Assembly (NCBI GenBank): GCA_012271065.1
Contig: JAAXHE010000336.1
Coordinates: 1 to 13,500 of the forward strand
DNA: 13,500 nt
Direction: 5' to 3'
Source of the DNA: Candidatus Latescibacterota bacterium
GTDB taxonomy: Bacteria > Latescibacterota > UBA2968 > GCA-2709665
This document shows, one piece after another, positions 7,305 through 13,500 of the stretch. The position numbers and the translations under genes are program-made. The notes below the pieces were generated by a model. That model had not been told where the DNA came from, made no database searches, and saw nothing but the letters and a program-made list of their open reading frames with translations. Positions within the stretch are counted from its first letter, which is position 1, and each line of letters starts with the position of its first letter.

Positions 7305-7333
7305 TTGTAAATCCGTACCTTGTTGTTTATATT
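7305..7333 (+). promoter_or_regulatory. Sigma70-type promoter for the small conserved gene at 7409
   Basis: TTGTAA (7305-7310) and TATATT (7328-7333) stand 17 bp apart, the ideal spacing. Transcription would begin near 7340, giving a leader of about 70 nt. The promoter lies in the divergent gap and points away from the minus-strand operon; I see no equally good promoter for that operon between 7166 and 7300. Confidence 0.5.
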
Positions 7334-7408
7334 CCGCACTGATTGGCGTCGCGTATCCATATCGCTAACCGGTTTAGCTTACGGCTGAATGCTTGTTTCC
7401 TGACCATT

Positions 7409-7672
7409 ATGACTGATACGCAGCTATTGCAGGAATTCGAAGCCCTCGCCGAGCGCATGGACATCCCCGTCACGTACGCGAATCTCGAAGGCGGCAACGG
7501 CGGCCTGTGCGTGGTGAAAGGCAAGCGACGCTTTATCCTGAACCGAAGCGCTGAGGCAAGAACACGAAATGAGATTTTCACGCGGGAATTCGCACAGCTA
7601 TCGCTGGAGGAGGTGTACATCCGCCCCGTCGTTCGCGAACGCATCGACGCCGTAAGATCCGCCCGCGGATAA
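7409..7672 (+). CDS. Small conserved hypothetical protein
   Basis: The 87-residue protein starts MTDTQLLQEFEALAERMDIPV and continues with YANLEGGNGGLCVVKGKRRFILNRSAEARTRNEIFTREFAQL and EEVYIRPVVRERID. The sequence GGLC followed by KGKRRFILN, then a helix and the 'L.eVYi.P.vRe.I' ending, matches a small family of unknown function I recall from Bacteroidota, Gemmatimonadota and relatives. It looks like a soluble alpha/beta protein with no signal peptide or membrane segment. The open frame begins at 7343, but the ATG at 7409 gives the family-like N-terminus and fits the promoter above. It converges on the aspartoacylase-like gene, whose end lies 26 bp away. Confidence 0.75.
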   Translation: MTDTQLLQEFEALAERMDIPVTYANLEGGNGGLCVVKGKRRFILNRSAEARTRNEIFTREFAQLSLEEVYIRPVVRERIDAVRSARG

Positions 7673-7698
7673 TCACCCTGCAACACCGCGACTTCTGT

Positions 7699-8670
7699 TT
7701 ACACGTAGCGTATATTCTTCCCGAGCATGGCCAGTGCTTCGCCGGTTGCGACCATCGGCCGCAGCGACCTCGCCCAGAATATGGAATCCTGAGGGGCGTA
7801 AACCGTGTCGAGAACCCTGCCGAACGGGTCGGTCACGTCCGCTACGGGGTCGCCCTTTTGCAGATGATCGTACAGCGCGGCCCGGTAATCCAGAAAGCCG
7901 CCGCGGGCGGCCAGGAGCGACAGGAAGCCGTCCACAACGATCTGACGACGCGGAGTTTGCGGGCGGCCCTCGATAAACCCGTAATACTTCAGAATATTCT
8001 CCACCCCCGTCACGCCCTTCTCTATGCTGTCTTCATCCCAACCGAGACAGCCTCCCAGCTCCGGATCGATCGTTGGAATCCCTTCATCCGGCGCGGCGCG
8101 CGCCAGCTGACCTTCCGGACCCCGGCAGTCCAGAATGTACCCAATGCCAAAAATACGGGCCATTTCCATACACGCCCGATGGATGCGTTTCCGCCGGTCC
8201 ACCCTCACGCGGACTTCGTCGATCATGGGCCGGACGCCGCCCTGGTGCAGATCGATACAATAATCCGCCTGTTTCACGGCACGATGGAAGAGTCTATACG
8301 CCACACGCTCGCTCGACGTGCCCTCCTTGCGACCTGGAAAGCACCGGTTCATCTTCTTTCCGTCAACGGGATTCAGCGACTCCCCCGCGTGAAAGGCGTG
8401 CAAGTTGACGATCAGGGTCGCAATCAACCTGCCCTTCAGAACCGCAGGGTCCAGCCGCTTCAACACGCGTCTGATCACGGCGATTCCGTTCAGTTCGTCT
8501 CCGTCGCTGGCGGCCTGCAGGTAAAGCGTCGGTCCCGGCTCCGCACCGTTCACCAGCACCACGGGAAGGCGCGCCGGGGAGTTATCCTGCATCTCTCCGA
8601 CCTTGAGATAGCCATCCCGCCGCTGCCCCGGCTCGGCCTCGATATGCTCCATCTTGAGTACATCGCCCAT
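7699..8670 (-). CDS. Succinylglutamate desuccinylase/aspartoacylase-family protein (M14-like)
   Basis: This 323-residue protein belongs to the M14-like deacylase family, zinc enzymes that remove an acyl group from an amino acid or similar amine. Signatures in order are NGAEPGPTLYLQAASDGDELNG (the first zinc site), TLIVNLHAFHAGESLNPVDGKKMNRCFPG (the conserved NxxxFPG), DYCIDLHQGG (the second zinc site, His142) and IPTIDPELGG near the expected catalytic Glu. The usual first site is HGxE, but here it reads Asp56-Gly-Asp-Glu59, so a zinc-ligand His is replaced by Asp. The start is chosen at the ATG 8670 because TGAGGT lies 4 to 8 bases upstream and the family usually starts near here. In-frame ATGs at 8730 and 8718 would add 20 or 16 residues. 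It is likely cytosolic. A TTGACA at 8743-8738 could be a -35 box but lacks a good -10 box. Confidence 0.87.
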   Translation of the reverse strand: MGDVLKMEHIEAEPGQRRDGYLKVGEMQDNSPARLPVVLVNGAEPGPTLYLQAASDGDELNGIAVIRRVLKRLDPAVLKGRLIATLIVNLHAFHAGESLNPVDGKKMNRCFPGRKEGTSSERVAYRLFHRAVKQADYCIDLHQGGVRPMIDEVRVRVDRRKRIHRACMEMARIFGIGYILDCRGPEGQLARAAPDEGIPTIDPELGGCLGWDEDSIEKGVTGVENILKYYGFIEGRPQTPRRQIVVDGFLSLLAARGGFLDYRAALYDHLQKGDPVADVTDPFGRVLDTVYAPQDSIFWARSLRPMVATGEALAMLGKNIRYV

Positions 8671-8865
8671 ATGGACCTCAACACTGAAAACCGTACTTCC
8701 CGATTCAACAATAAACATGCACGGTACCATCGTCCTTTGTCAACAGAAAATGGCAAATCAAGTACGTCTTTGGCTCGTCTCGATCGACTGGGATCCGGGA
8801 TCACCCAAACAAGAACCAGACATTCAAGAATCGATCTCGCCGTCCCACAGGACAACCTTGCATTT

Positions 8866-8890
8866 GTAGGGGCAACCCTTGTGGTTGCCC
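8866..8890. repeat. Dispersed palindromic repeat, copy 1
   Basis: GTAG is followed by a perfect 8-bp palindrome: GGGCAACC (8870-8877), loop CTTGT, GGTTGCCC (8883-8890), and then GCC. The same arms, loop and GC-rich tail recur at 11584-11604 in another intergenic gap. It lies between the aspartoacylase-like gene and the toxin promoter. It resembles REP-like families in environmental genomes. It could also slow or stop transcription, but no T run follows. Confidence 0.75.
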
Positions 8891-8945
8891 GCCTTGTGGC
8901 GGTTTCCGGCTTTCACTTTATTCCCTCTTACGTCTCACCGATTTT

Positions 8946-8974
8946 TTGTTTTTATATTATTTTTGGACTATATA
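8946..8974 (+). promoter_or_regulatory. AT-rich promoter of the toxin-antitoxin operon
   Basis: TTGTTT (8946-8951) and TATATA (8969-8974) lie 17 bp apart in a strikingly AT-rich stretch (8939-8985) within GC-rich surroundings. Transcription would begin near 8981, only a few bases before the toxin ATG at 8984. That, and the absence of any Shine-Dalgarno sequence, suggests a leaderless or nearly leaderless toxin message. The AT-rich stretch may also carry the operator for autoregulation by the antitoxin; I see no clear operator palindrome. Confidence 0.5.
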
Positions 8975-8983
8975 TTATTTAAT

Positions 8984-9244
8984 ATGTGGACCGTCGTCGA
9001 ACATCGCAGGATCGGCAGGCAGGTCGATTCGATCCCCGCGAAGACCCTTAAATGCTACGAGACCTGGAAGGACGTGGTATTCCTATCGGGCCCGGAAGGC
9101 GTCAGAGGCATTGAGGGCTTTCGTGACGAATCGCGTCCGGGAAAAAAGAAGGGCCGGCGACAGTCCTGGCTGGACGGCGGATGGCGCGTTGTCTACAGAG
9201 TCAAGAAACGGGAAATCCGTGTGAGGGCCATACGCGGACAGTGA
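8984..9244 (+). CDS. HigB/RelE-family toxin of a type II toxin-antitoxin pair
   Basis: The 86-residue protein has the RelE/ParE-superfamily pattern: an N-terminal WTVVEHRRI strand, a helix with LKCYETWKDVVFLSGPEGVRGIEGF, a basic loop (RPGKKKGRRQSW) and the core strands GWRVVYRVKKREIRVRAI. HigB and RelE toxins cut mRNA on the ribosome, the basic residues acting in place of classical catalytic groups. The start is the ATG at 8984; the open frame extends upstream to 8879, but that part is the repeat and the AT-rich promoter. The end is unusual: most relatives carry a final 'HDY' turn after the last strand, and here the protein stops at RGQ. In the +1 frame the next bases read ADSEYGR and stop, so a small 3' frameshift is possible. 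The antitoxin gene follows 17 bp downstream. Confidence 0.8.
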   Translation: MWTVVEHRRIGRQVDSIPAKTLKCYETWKDVVFLSGPEGVRGIEGFRDESRPGKKKGRRQSWLDGGWRVVYRVKKREIRVRAIRGQ

Positions 9245-9261
9245 GTACGGGAGATAACGAG

Positions 9262-9522
9262 ATGGGAAATCACCGCAATGCGAAGAAGCGCGCGGCTGTC
9301 TCCGTCGGAGAATCGGTCCGCACAATCCGCGAACTTCAGAAACTCAGCCAGAATGAACTTGCCAGGCGCACCGGAATCCCTCAGCCGACAATCTCGGCCA
9401 TCGAAAACGGACGCATCCGGCTTGGCGTCGAGCGCGCCAAGGTACTGGCGCGAGCGTTAACCTGCCATCCGGCCGTCCTGGTGTTCCCGGGCTGGGAGAT
9501 GGAACTGCGAGCAGGCGCCTGA
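9262..9522 (+). CDS. XRE-family antitoxin (HigA-like)
   Basis: The 86-residue protein has one helix-turn-helix domain over about residues 15-72: VGESVRTIRELQKLSQNELARRTGIPQPTISAIENGRIRLGVERAKVLARAL. Its recognition helix is around PQPTISAIE. It ends with HPAVLVFPGWE, a tail I associate with antitoxins paired with HigB/RelE toxins. It should bind the toxin and repress the shared promoter upstream. The ATG at 9262 has GGGAG nine bases upstream; an earlier in-frame start at 9181 would overlap the toxin gene. Toxin-first order is typical of higBA loci. It is unrelated in detail to the broken antitoxin at 848-1284. Confidence 0.87.
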   Translation: MGNHRNAKKRAAVSVGESVRTIRELQKLSQNELARRTGIPQPTISAIENGRIRLGVERAKVLARALTCHPAVLVFPGWEMELRAGA

Positions 9523-9627
9523 TCCGGTCTCTCATCTTTCACAGAAACCCCGGATCCGCGCAGCCGGAAATGTCGGCCTGGACGATGGGAAGTTCATCGA
9601 CGCAGGCGGCGGTTTCCGGTTTTCTCT

Positions 9628-9657
9628 TTGAATGAAATAACAGTCTTTTCCTATATC
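9628..9657 (+). promoter_or_regulatory. Possible promoter for sppA
   Basis: TTGAAT (9628-9633) and TATATC (9652-9657) stand 18 bp apart in the 201-bp gap upstream of sppA. Transcription would begin near 9664, giving a leader of about 60 nt. Nothing else in 9523-9723 is recognisable. The match is moderate. Confidence 0.35.
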
Positions 9658-9723
9658 GAGAACCTGGACGTCGTTTTAAATGCATCCGTGCTTTCTTTCG
9701 TACCTTTCCGATGGAGGTCTGCC

Positions 9724-11496
9724 ATGAAGCGGATCGCAATCAAGGTCTTTGCCATCATCGGCGGCGTGGCTACATTGTTCGTCATCGTACTTGCGGCAGT
9801 CGCCGTCGCGCTGATCTACAAGCAAGGAGAAGAGGTCCCGCGATTCACGATCCTGGAAATAAACCTGGAACGGGATCTTCCCGAGTACGTACCCGGTAAT
9901 CCGATCGCGGAAGTCCTGTTCCCCGATGCGGTAACCGTGCGCGATCTGGTGGAAGGCCTCCACCGTGCCGCGTCGGACGAGCGCGTTGTGGCGCTTCTGG
10001 CAAGGGCCGGGAACAGCGGCATGGGCCTCGCCCGGCTGCAGGAGGTGCGAGACGCCGTCCACGCCTTCGGCGAGAGCGGCAAGCCCGCGGTCGCCTACGC
10101 GGAGACATTCGGCGAGTTCGGCCCGGGCAACGGCGCCTATTATCTCGCGACCGCGTTCGACGAGATCTATCTCCAGCCGTCCGGCGTGGTTGGGCTGACC
10201 GGCCTGATCGCAGAGACCCCATTCATCAGCGGAATGCTGGAAAAGCTGGGCATCGTCCCCCGTATGGACCATCGGGATGAGTACAAGAGCGCGAAAAACG
10301 TCTACACCGAACGTGAGTACACGCCCGCACACAGGGAAGCGACGCAGGCGGTGATGGACTCGCAATTCGATCAACTGGTTCGGGGAATCGGCGACAGGCG
10401 CGGCCTGTCGCCGGAGATTGTCCGCGACCTCTTCGATCGGGGTCCGTTTTTCGCGAAAGATGCTCTCGAGGCCGGACTGATTGACGGTCTGGCATACCGG
10501 GACGAGGTTTACGAGCGCGTAAAGGAACAGGTCGACGCCGGCGCGAAGTTTCTGACGCTGCGAAAATACCTGAATCGGCTAGAGGACGACCACGAACAGG
10601 CCGAGACAGTGGCGCTAATCTACGGTGTCGGCAGCGTGACGCGTGGCAAGAGCGATTTCGACCCCGCCTCCGGCGAGACCACGATGGGATCGGATACGGT
10701 CGCCAGGGCCTTCCGGAATGCGGCCCGGGACGACGAGGTCGAAGCGATCCTCTTCCGAGTGGACAGTCCCGGCGGGTCCTACGTGGCCTCGGACGTGATA
10801 TGGCGCGAAACCGTCCGTGCCCGAGAGGCCGGCAAACCGGTGGTCGTATCCATGGGCGACGTGGCGGGCTCCGGCGGGTATTTCGTGGCCATGGCAGCGG
10901 ACAGAATCGTAGCGCAACCGGGGACGATTACCGGTTCGATAGGCGTGGTGGCGGGCAAGATGCTCACGTCGGGGCTGTGGGAGAAAACCGGGATCTCTTG
11001 GGACGAAGTCCACACAAGCGCCCATTCCACCATGTGGACGGGCACCAAAGACTTCTCAGACGAAGAATGGACATTGTTCCAGAACTGGCTGGACACGGTG
11101 TACGAGGATTTTACGGACAAGGTGGCCGAGGGGCGCTCGCTGCCAAAGGAGCGGGTGCTCGACATCGCCAAAGGCCGGATCTGGACCGGAGAGGACGCCA
11201 GAAAGCTGGGGCTGGTGGATGAGCTGGGAGGTTTTCAGACGGCGATGAAACACGTTCGCGAGGCGGCACAGCTATCGCCGGATGCCGGACTCCGGTTCAA
11301 GGTCTTTCCCAGGGCGAAGTCCCCGTGGGAATATCTCCTGGAACACGGCATTGTCCGCAGCGGTGAGTCCGTCGCCGCGTCCGCATACGTCCATACAATG
11401 CGCAGACTTCAACCGATCTTCACGCTCGCGCGTCGCCTGGGACTCATCCCCGCGCCCGGGGTGTTGACCATGCCGGACATTGGGCCGTTTCAGTAG
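9724..11496 (+). CDS. sppA: Signal peptide peptidase SppA, 67-kDa (protease IV) type
   Basis: The 590-residue protein is the long, duplicated form of SppA, a membrane-anchored serine protease that degrades cleaved signal peptides. An N-terminal membrane anchor covers about residues 7-31. The N-terminal domain supplies the catalytic lysine (Lys188 in DEYKSAKN) and the C-terminal domain the nucleophile (Ser383 in GDVAGSGGYFVAM). Their separation of 195 residues is close to the 200 between Lys209 and Ser409 of the E. coli enzyme. Further conserved parts are VEAILFRVDSPGGS, GTITGSIGVVAGK and GRIWTGEDARKLGLVDELGG. The ATG at 9724 has GGAGG at good spacing; the open frame upstream to 9628 shows no protein character. 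It appears to be a single-gene unit, with no clear terminator after the stop. Confidence 0.95.
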   Translation: MKRIAIKVFAIIGGVATLFVIVLAAVAVALIYKQGEEVPRFTILEINLERDLPEYVPGNPIAEVLFPDAVTVRDLVEGLHRAASDERVVALLARAGNSGMGLARLQEVRDAVHAFGESGKPAVAYAETFGEFGPGNGAYYLATAFDEIYLQPSGVVGLTGLIAETPFISGMLEKLGIVPRMDHRDEYKSAKNVYTEREYTPAHREATQAVMDSQFDQLVRGIGDRRGLSPEIVRDLFDRGPFFAKDALEAGLIDGLAYRDEVYERVKEQVDAGAKFLTLRKYLNRLEDDHEQAETVALIYGVGSVTRGKSDFDPASGETTMGSDTVARAFRNAARDDEVEAILFRVDSPGGSYVASDVIWRETVRAREAGKPVVVSMGDVAGSGGYFVAMAADRIVAQPGTITGSIGVVAGKMLTSGLWEKTGISWDEVHTSAHSTMWTGTKDFSDEEWTLFQNWLDTVYEDFTDKVAEGRSLPKERVLDIAKGRIWTGEDARKLGLVDELGGFQTAMKHVREAAQLSPDAGLRFKVFPRAKSPWEYLLEHGIVRSGESVAASAYVHTMRRLQPIFTLARRLGLIPAPGVLTMPDIGPFQ

Positions 11497-11583
11497 GACC
11501 GCTCTAAAGAACGATGAATAGCCGCCGGATTAAGGTGCAATTGGACCCTGATCGCATAAGGTACTGTGACATCGGACTCGTCG

Positions 11584-11604
11584 GGGCGACCCTTGTGGTT
11601 GCCC
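11584..11604. repeat. Dispersed palindromic repeat, copy 2
   Basis: GGGCGACC (11584-11591), loop CTTGT and GGTTGCCC (11597-11604), followed by GCCC. It is the same as the copy at 8870-8890 apart from one A-to-G change in the left arm, which still pairs as a G-U wobble in RNA. The two copies flank the block of toxin-antitoxin genes plus sppA. Confidence 0.75.
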
Positions 11605-11650
11605 GCCCGCAGGAGGGTCGAAGAACATCCGTAATATTACAGATTGAACC

Positions 11651-11679
11651 TTGACGATTGAGGCCATTTCGGCTACAAT
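11651..11679 (+). promoter_or_regulatory. Near-consensus sigma70 promoter ahead of the restriction-modification genes
   Basis: TTGACG (11651-11656) and TACAAT (11674-11679) lie 17 bp apart, each one base from consensus. Transcription would begin near 11686 and the message would carry an untranslated leader of about 275 nt before the methyltransferase ATG. A leader of that length could hold a control element; I cannot identify one. Confidence 0.5.
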
Positions 11680-11961
11680 ACAAGTGTCCCGATGTTCAAC
11701 AATCAAGGATGATTGGGTTGGCGAAAATACCTTCGACGGCAGGTGACAGGCTATCGCCGGCTACCCGCGGCCCTGGGTGATGTATGTATATGCCTCCTTT
11801 CACACGAAGGACCGATCTTCATAGAAGCGAATTTGGCTCTTAGCGTAGCTGGCCCGCACAATTTCCGACGCGCGTCGTAAGATCTCCCTTCGGCCACTCC
11901 AAATGTCCGCACGGGGACTCGCCCACCTCCGTAATACGCAGATTGCAATTGAGGACAACAG

Positions 11962-12927
11962 ATGCAAGACCTGAGAAGGTACCTGCCGAAGGCCGTGCGT
12001 ACCGAAGCAGATCTTGACCGGCTTATTCCGACGTTGGCGAAGTCAAGTTCCATTAACGCTATTGAGATGGCAGCAAGGAAAATCCCCACAGAGCACGTTC
12101 TACACATGGGGAATTCGACTCAGCTCGAATTCGCGGATCCAGGTACCGTTCATCTGGCTGTGACGTCCCCGCCCTATTGGACACTGAAGAGGTATCGTGA
12201 CGAGGAGGGCCAGCTGGGTCACGTTGAGGACTACGATGAGTTCCTGGAACTGCTCGAATCCGTTTGGTGTAAAGTACTGGAAGCGCTGGTTCCGGGCGGG
12301 CGATTGATTTGCGTTGTCGGAGACGTATGTCTATCACGGCGCGAGAACAAGGGAGAGCATACTTGTGTTCCTCTCCATTCCTCAATTCAGGAACGCTGCC
12401 GTCGCCTGGGATATTCGAACCTTGCTCCGATCATCTGGCACAAGATCGCAAACGCCACCTACGAAGTGGACGGCAATTCCAGATTTCTCGGCAAGCCGTA
12501 CGAGCCGAACGGCGTTATAAAGAACGATATTGAGTACATTCTTATGCTCAGGAAACCTGGAGGCTACAGGAGACCTGGCAAAGCGGCTCGTCTATTGAGC
12601 ACGATTTCCGATGCCAACCACAAACGATGGTTTCAGCAGATTTGGCACGACGTGACAGGTGAGTCTACAAGACAGCATCCGGCGCCGTATCCGCTTGAGT
12701 TGGCGACGAGACTGGTGAGGATGTTCAGCTTCGCGGGCGATACAGTTCTTGATCCCTTTATGGGAACGGGCACAACGAATCTCGCAGCAGCCAACTGGGG
12801 CAGAAACAGTATCGGAATCGAACTGGACGATTACTACTACACCATGGCCGAACGCAGACTGAGAAACGCGGCTCAGGATATGTTTTCCGATATTGACGTG
12901 TCTGTCCGGAAACCCGCGTTTGCATAG
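11962..12927 (+). CDS. Site-specific DNA methyltransferase, probably N4-cytosine, beta order
   Basis: The 321-residue protein is an amino-methyltransferase that transfers a methyl group from S-adenosylmethionine to DNA. The catalytic motif IV is TSPPYW (Ser69 to Trp73) and the SAM-binding motif I is DPFMGTGTTNLAA (Asp264 onward), giving the order IV then I, which defines the beta class. SPPYW suits N4-cytosine methylation, though N6-adenine cannot be excluded. Between them, residues about 120-225 hold the variable recognition region, including IIWHKIANATYEV and IEYILMLRKPGGYRRPGK. GIELDDYYYTMAERRL closes the fold. The ATG has GAGG eight bases upstream. The probable restriction endonuclease gene follows 16 bp downstream in the same direction, so the enzyme most likely protects host DNA from it. 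The site is not predictable. Base composition seems more AT-rich than the neighbours, as in transferred modules. Confidence 0.92.
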   Translation: MQDLRRYLPKAVRTEADLDRLIPTLAKSSSINAIEMAARKIPTEHVLHMGNSTQLEFADPGTVHLAVTSPPYWTLKRYRDEEGQLGHVEDYDEFLELLESVWCKVLEALVPGGRLICVVGDVCLSRRENKGEHTCVPLHSSIQERCRRLGYSNLAPIIWHKIANATYEVDGNSRFLGKPYEPNGVIKNDIEYILMLRKPGGYRRPGKAARLLSTISDANHKRWFQQIWHDVTGESTRQHPAPYPLELATRLVRMFSFAGDTVLDPFMGTGTTNLAAANWGRNSIGIELDDYYYTMAERRLRNAAQDMFSDIDVSVRKPAFA

Positions 12928-12943
12928 TCCTTTGGGAAAAATC

Positions 12944-13489
12944 ATGTGCTCAGACTACAGTTCGCAGGCAGACTATCTGAATGCCGTACAGCCCGACGCC
13001 GAGAAACGAAAACTGGCAGTCGAGCAAGCCCTCTCTGAGGCGTTTTTCGATTTCATTGAAAAACACGAGACAAGCGTAATTCTCTTCTCATCAATGACTG
13101 CCTTTGATCTGGCCGAGGGTATACTGAGGTACCCACTCGTGCTCAAAGCGTTGATAGCTGCCTGCAATATCGCGGCCAGGGCGATCGAAAGAGATCTCGG
13201 CATCAGGAATCTGAACACCTACGAGCCGCGCCTGACACGTGAATCTGCCAACGTGATCGCGGGTTACATTAAGCCATTCTTGCCCGAATATCTGGAGATC
13301 CCATCACTGGGAACGGTTGATCGCATCGCGTACGTGGACAAAGAAATCAGGAAAAATAAGGGAAACTGGGAGCGGAGAATATCGGACGAGCTCAGAAGGC
13401 GTGCAGAAAAGGCCTTCAATAAACGCAAATTCACGGTCGGTGGAGAAACGTTCGAGCTTGACGCTGCCTATCCCGCTACTACCTATTGA
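12944..13489 (+). CDS. Probable type II restriction endonuclease, apparently frameshifted or cut short
   Basis: The visible open frame gives 181 residues. The first 150 are helical (AEKRKLAVEQALSEAFFDF, FDLAEGILRYPLVLKALIAACNIAARAIERDLGI). The last part reads FTVGGETFELDAAYPATTY and then meets TGA at 13487-13489. The tight position after a methyltransferase gene, the lack of resemblance to other families and the FELDAAYP ending, which looks like the first acidic residue of a PD-(D/E)xK nuclease core, suggest a restriction enzyme. In the -1 frame the sequence after the stop reads LTSKT to the window edge; this resembles the SK/xKT segment that carries the catalytic lysine in some PD-(D/E)xK restriction enzymes. 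So one base may have been lost near 13486 and the gene may continue past the window. The ATG at 12944 is preferred over one at 12893, which overlaps the methyltransferase gene. Confidence 0.6.
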   Translation: MCSDYSSQADYLNAVQPDAEKRKLAVEQALSEAFFDFIEKHETSVILFSSMTAFDLAEGILRYPLVLKALIAACNIAARAIERDLGIRNLNTYEPRLTRESANVIAGYIKPFLPEYLEIPSLGTVDRIAYVDKEIRKNKGNWERRISDELRRRAEKAFNKRKFTVGGETFELDAAYPATTY

Positions 13490-13500
13490 CTTCTAAGACT

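Larger units (their letters stand above)
11497..11961. other. 465-bp non-coding gap before the restriction-modification genes
   Basis: No credible gene is seen here. It holds the second palindromic repeat, a strong promoter and a leader of about 275 nt ahead of the methyltransferase gene. A 23-codon open frame (11709-11780, starting MIGLAKIP) lacks a properly spaced ribosome-binding site and is not called. The motif TCCGTAATA followed by CAGATTG occurs twice, at 11628 and 11928, 300 bp apart; it may be a remnant duplication or chance. Confidence 0.6.

Noticed and set aside
11683..11691. AGTGTCCCG, identical to the first nine bases of the MITE-like element end
   Set aside because: The match stops after nine bases and no partner end is found nearby, so it is more likely chance than a second element.
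1..13500. CRISPR array, tRNA or rRNA gene, replication origin
   Set aside because: No regularly spaced direct repeats, no tRNA cloverleaf pattern or rRNA core sequence, and no cluster of DnaA-type boxes were noticed on reading the window.

Overview
The window looks like a chromosomal stretch of an uncultured, moderately high-GC bacterium (roughly 55-60% G+C by eye). The gene families (a coiled-coil protein of a type common in Bacteroidota and relatives, a double-domain SppA, amidohydrolase and aspartoacylase families) and the scattered short 'GGGCAACC' palindromes suggest an FCB-group or similar environmental lineage such as Latescibacterota or Gemmatimonadota. That placement is inference only. 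Most well-supported starts have a Shine-Dalgarno-like sequence; the main exception is the toxin at 8984.

Layout. 54-614: coiled-coil protein of unknown function. 615-847: no gene, one strong hairpin. 848-2471 (minus): ridA-like gene, an AAC(3)-family acetyltransferase gene, then the remains of a HigA/NadS-type antitoxin gene split by a 164-bp element with 20-bp terminal inverted repeats. 2652-3509 (plus): ZIP metal transporter with its own promoter and terminator. 3677-7165 (minus): four genes, read in the order transglutaminase-like protein, HAD hydrolase, GNAT acetyltransferase, amidohydrolase/deacetylase. 7409-7672 (plus): small conserved protein behind a good promoter. 7699-8670 (minus): M14-type aspartoacylase/succinylglutamate desuccinylase relative. 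8984-9522 (plus): toxin-antitoxin pair with a HigB/RelE-like toxin and an XRE antitoxin. 9724-11496 (plus): signal peptide peptidase SppA. 11497-11961: non-coding, with a palindromic repeat and a near-consensus promoter. 11962-13489 (plus): DNA methyltransferase and a probable restriction endonuclease whose frame breaks just before the window ends.

The genes fall into two themes. The left and middle part encodes small-molecule chemistry (RidA deaminase, acyl transfer by AAC(3) and GNAT, deacylation by amidohydrolase and aspartoacylase, a HAD hydrolase) together with divalent-metal uptake. Several of these enzymes are metal-dependent, but no single pathway can be read from them. The right part is accessory: a toxin-antitoxin pair, a restriction-modification pair and the palindromic repeats lie around a housekeeping sppA.

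I see no convincing new multi-gene system. The most informative unusual observations are the MITE-like insertion that splits the antitoxin gene, with the frame restored exactly when the element is removed in silico; the dispersed palindromes; the altered active-site residues in the aspartoacylase-like and transglutaminase-like proteins; and the apparent frameshift in the restriction gene.
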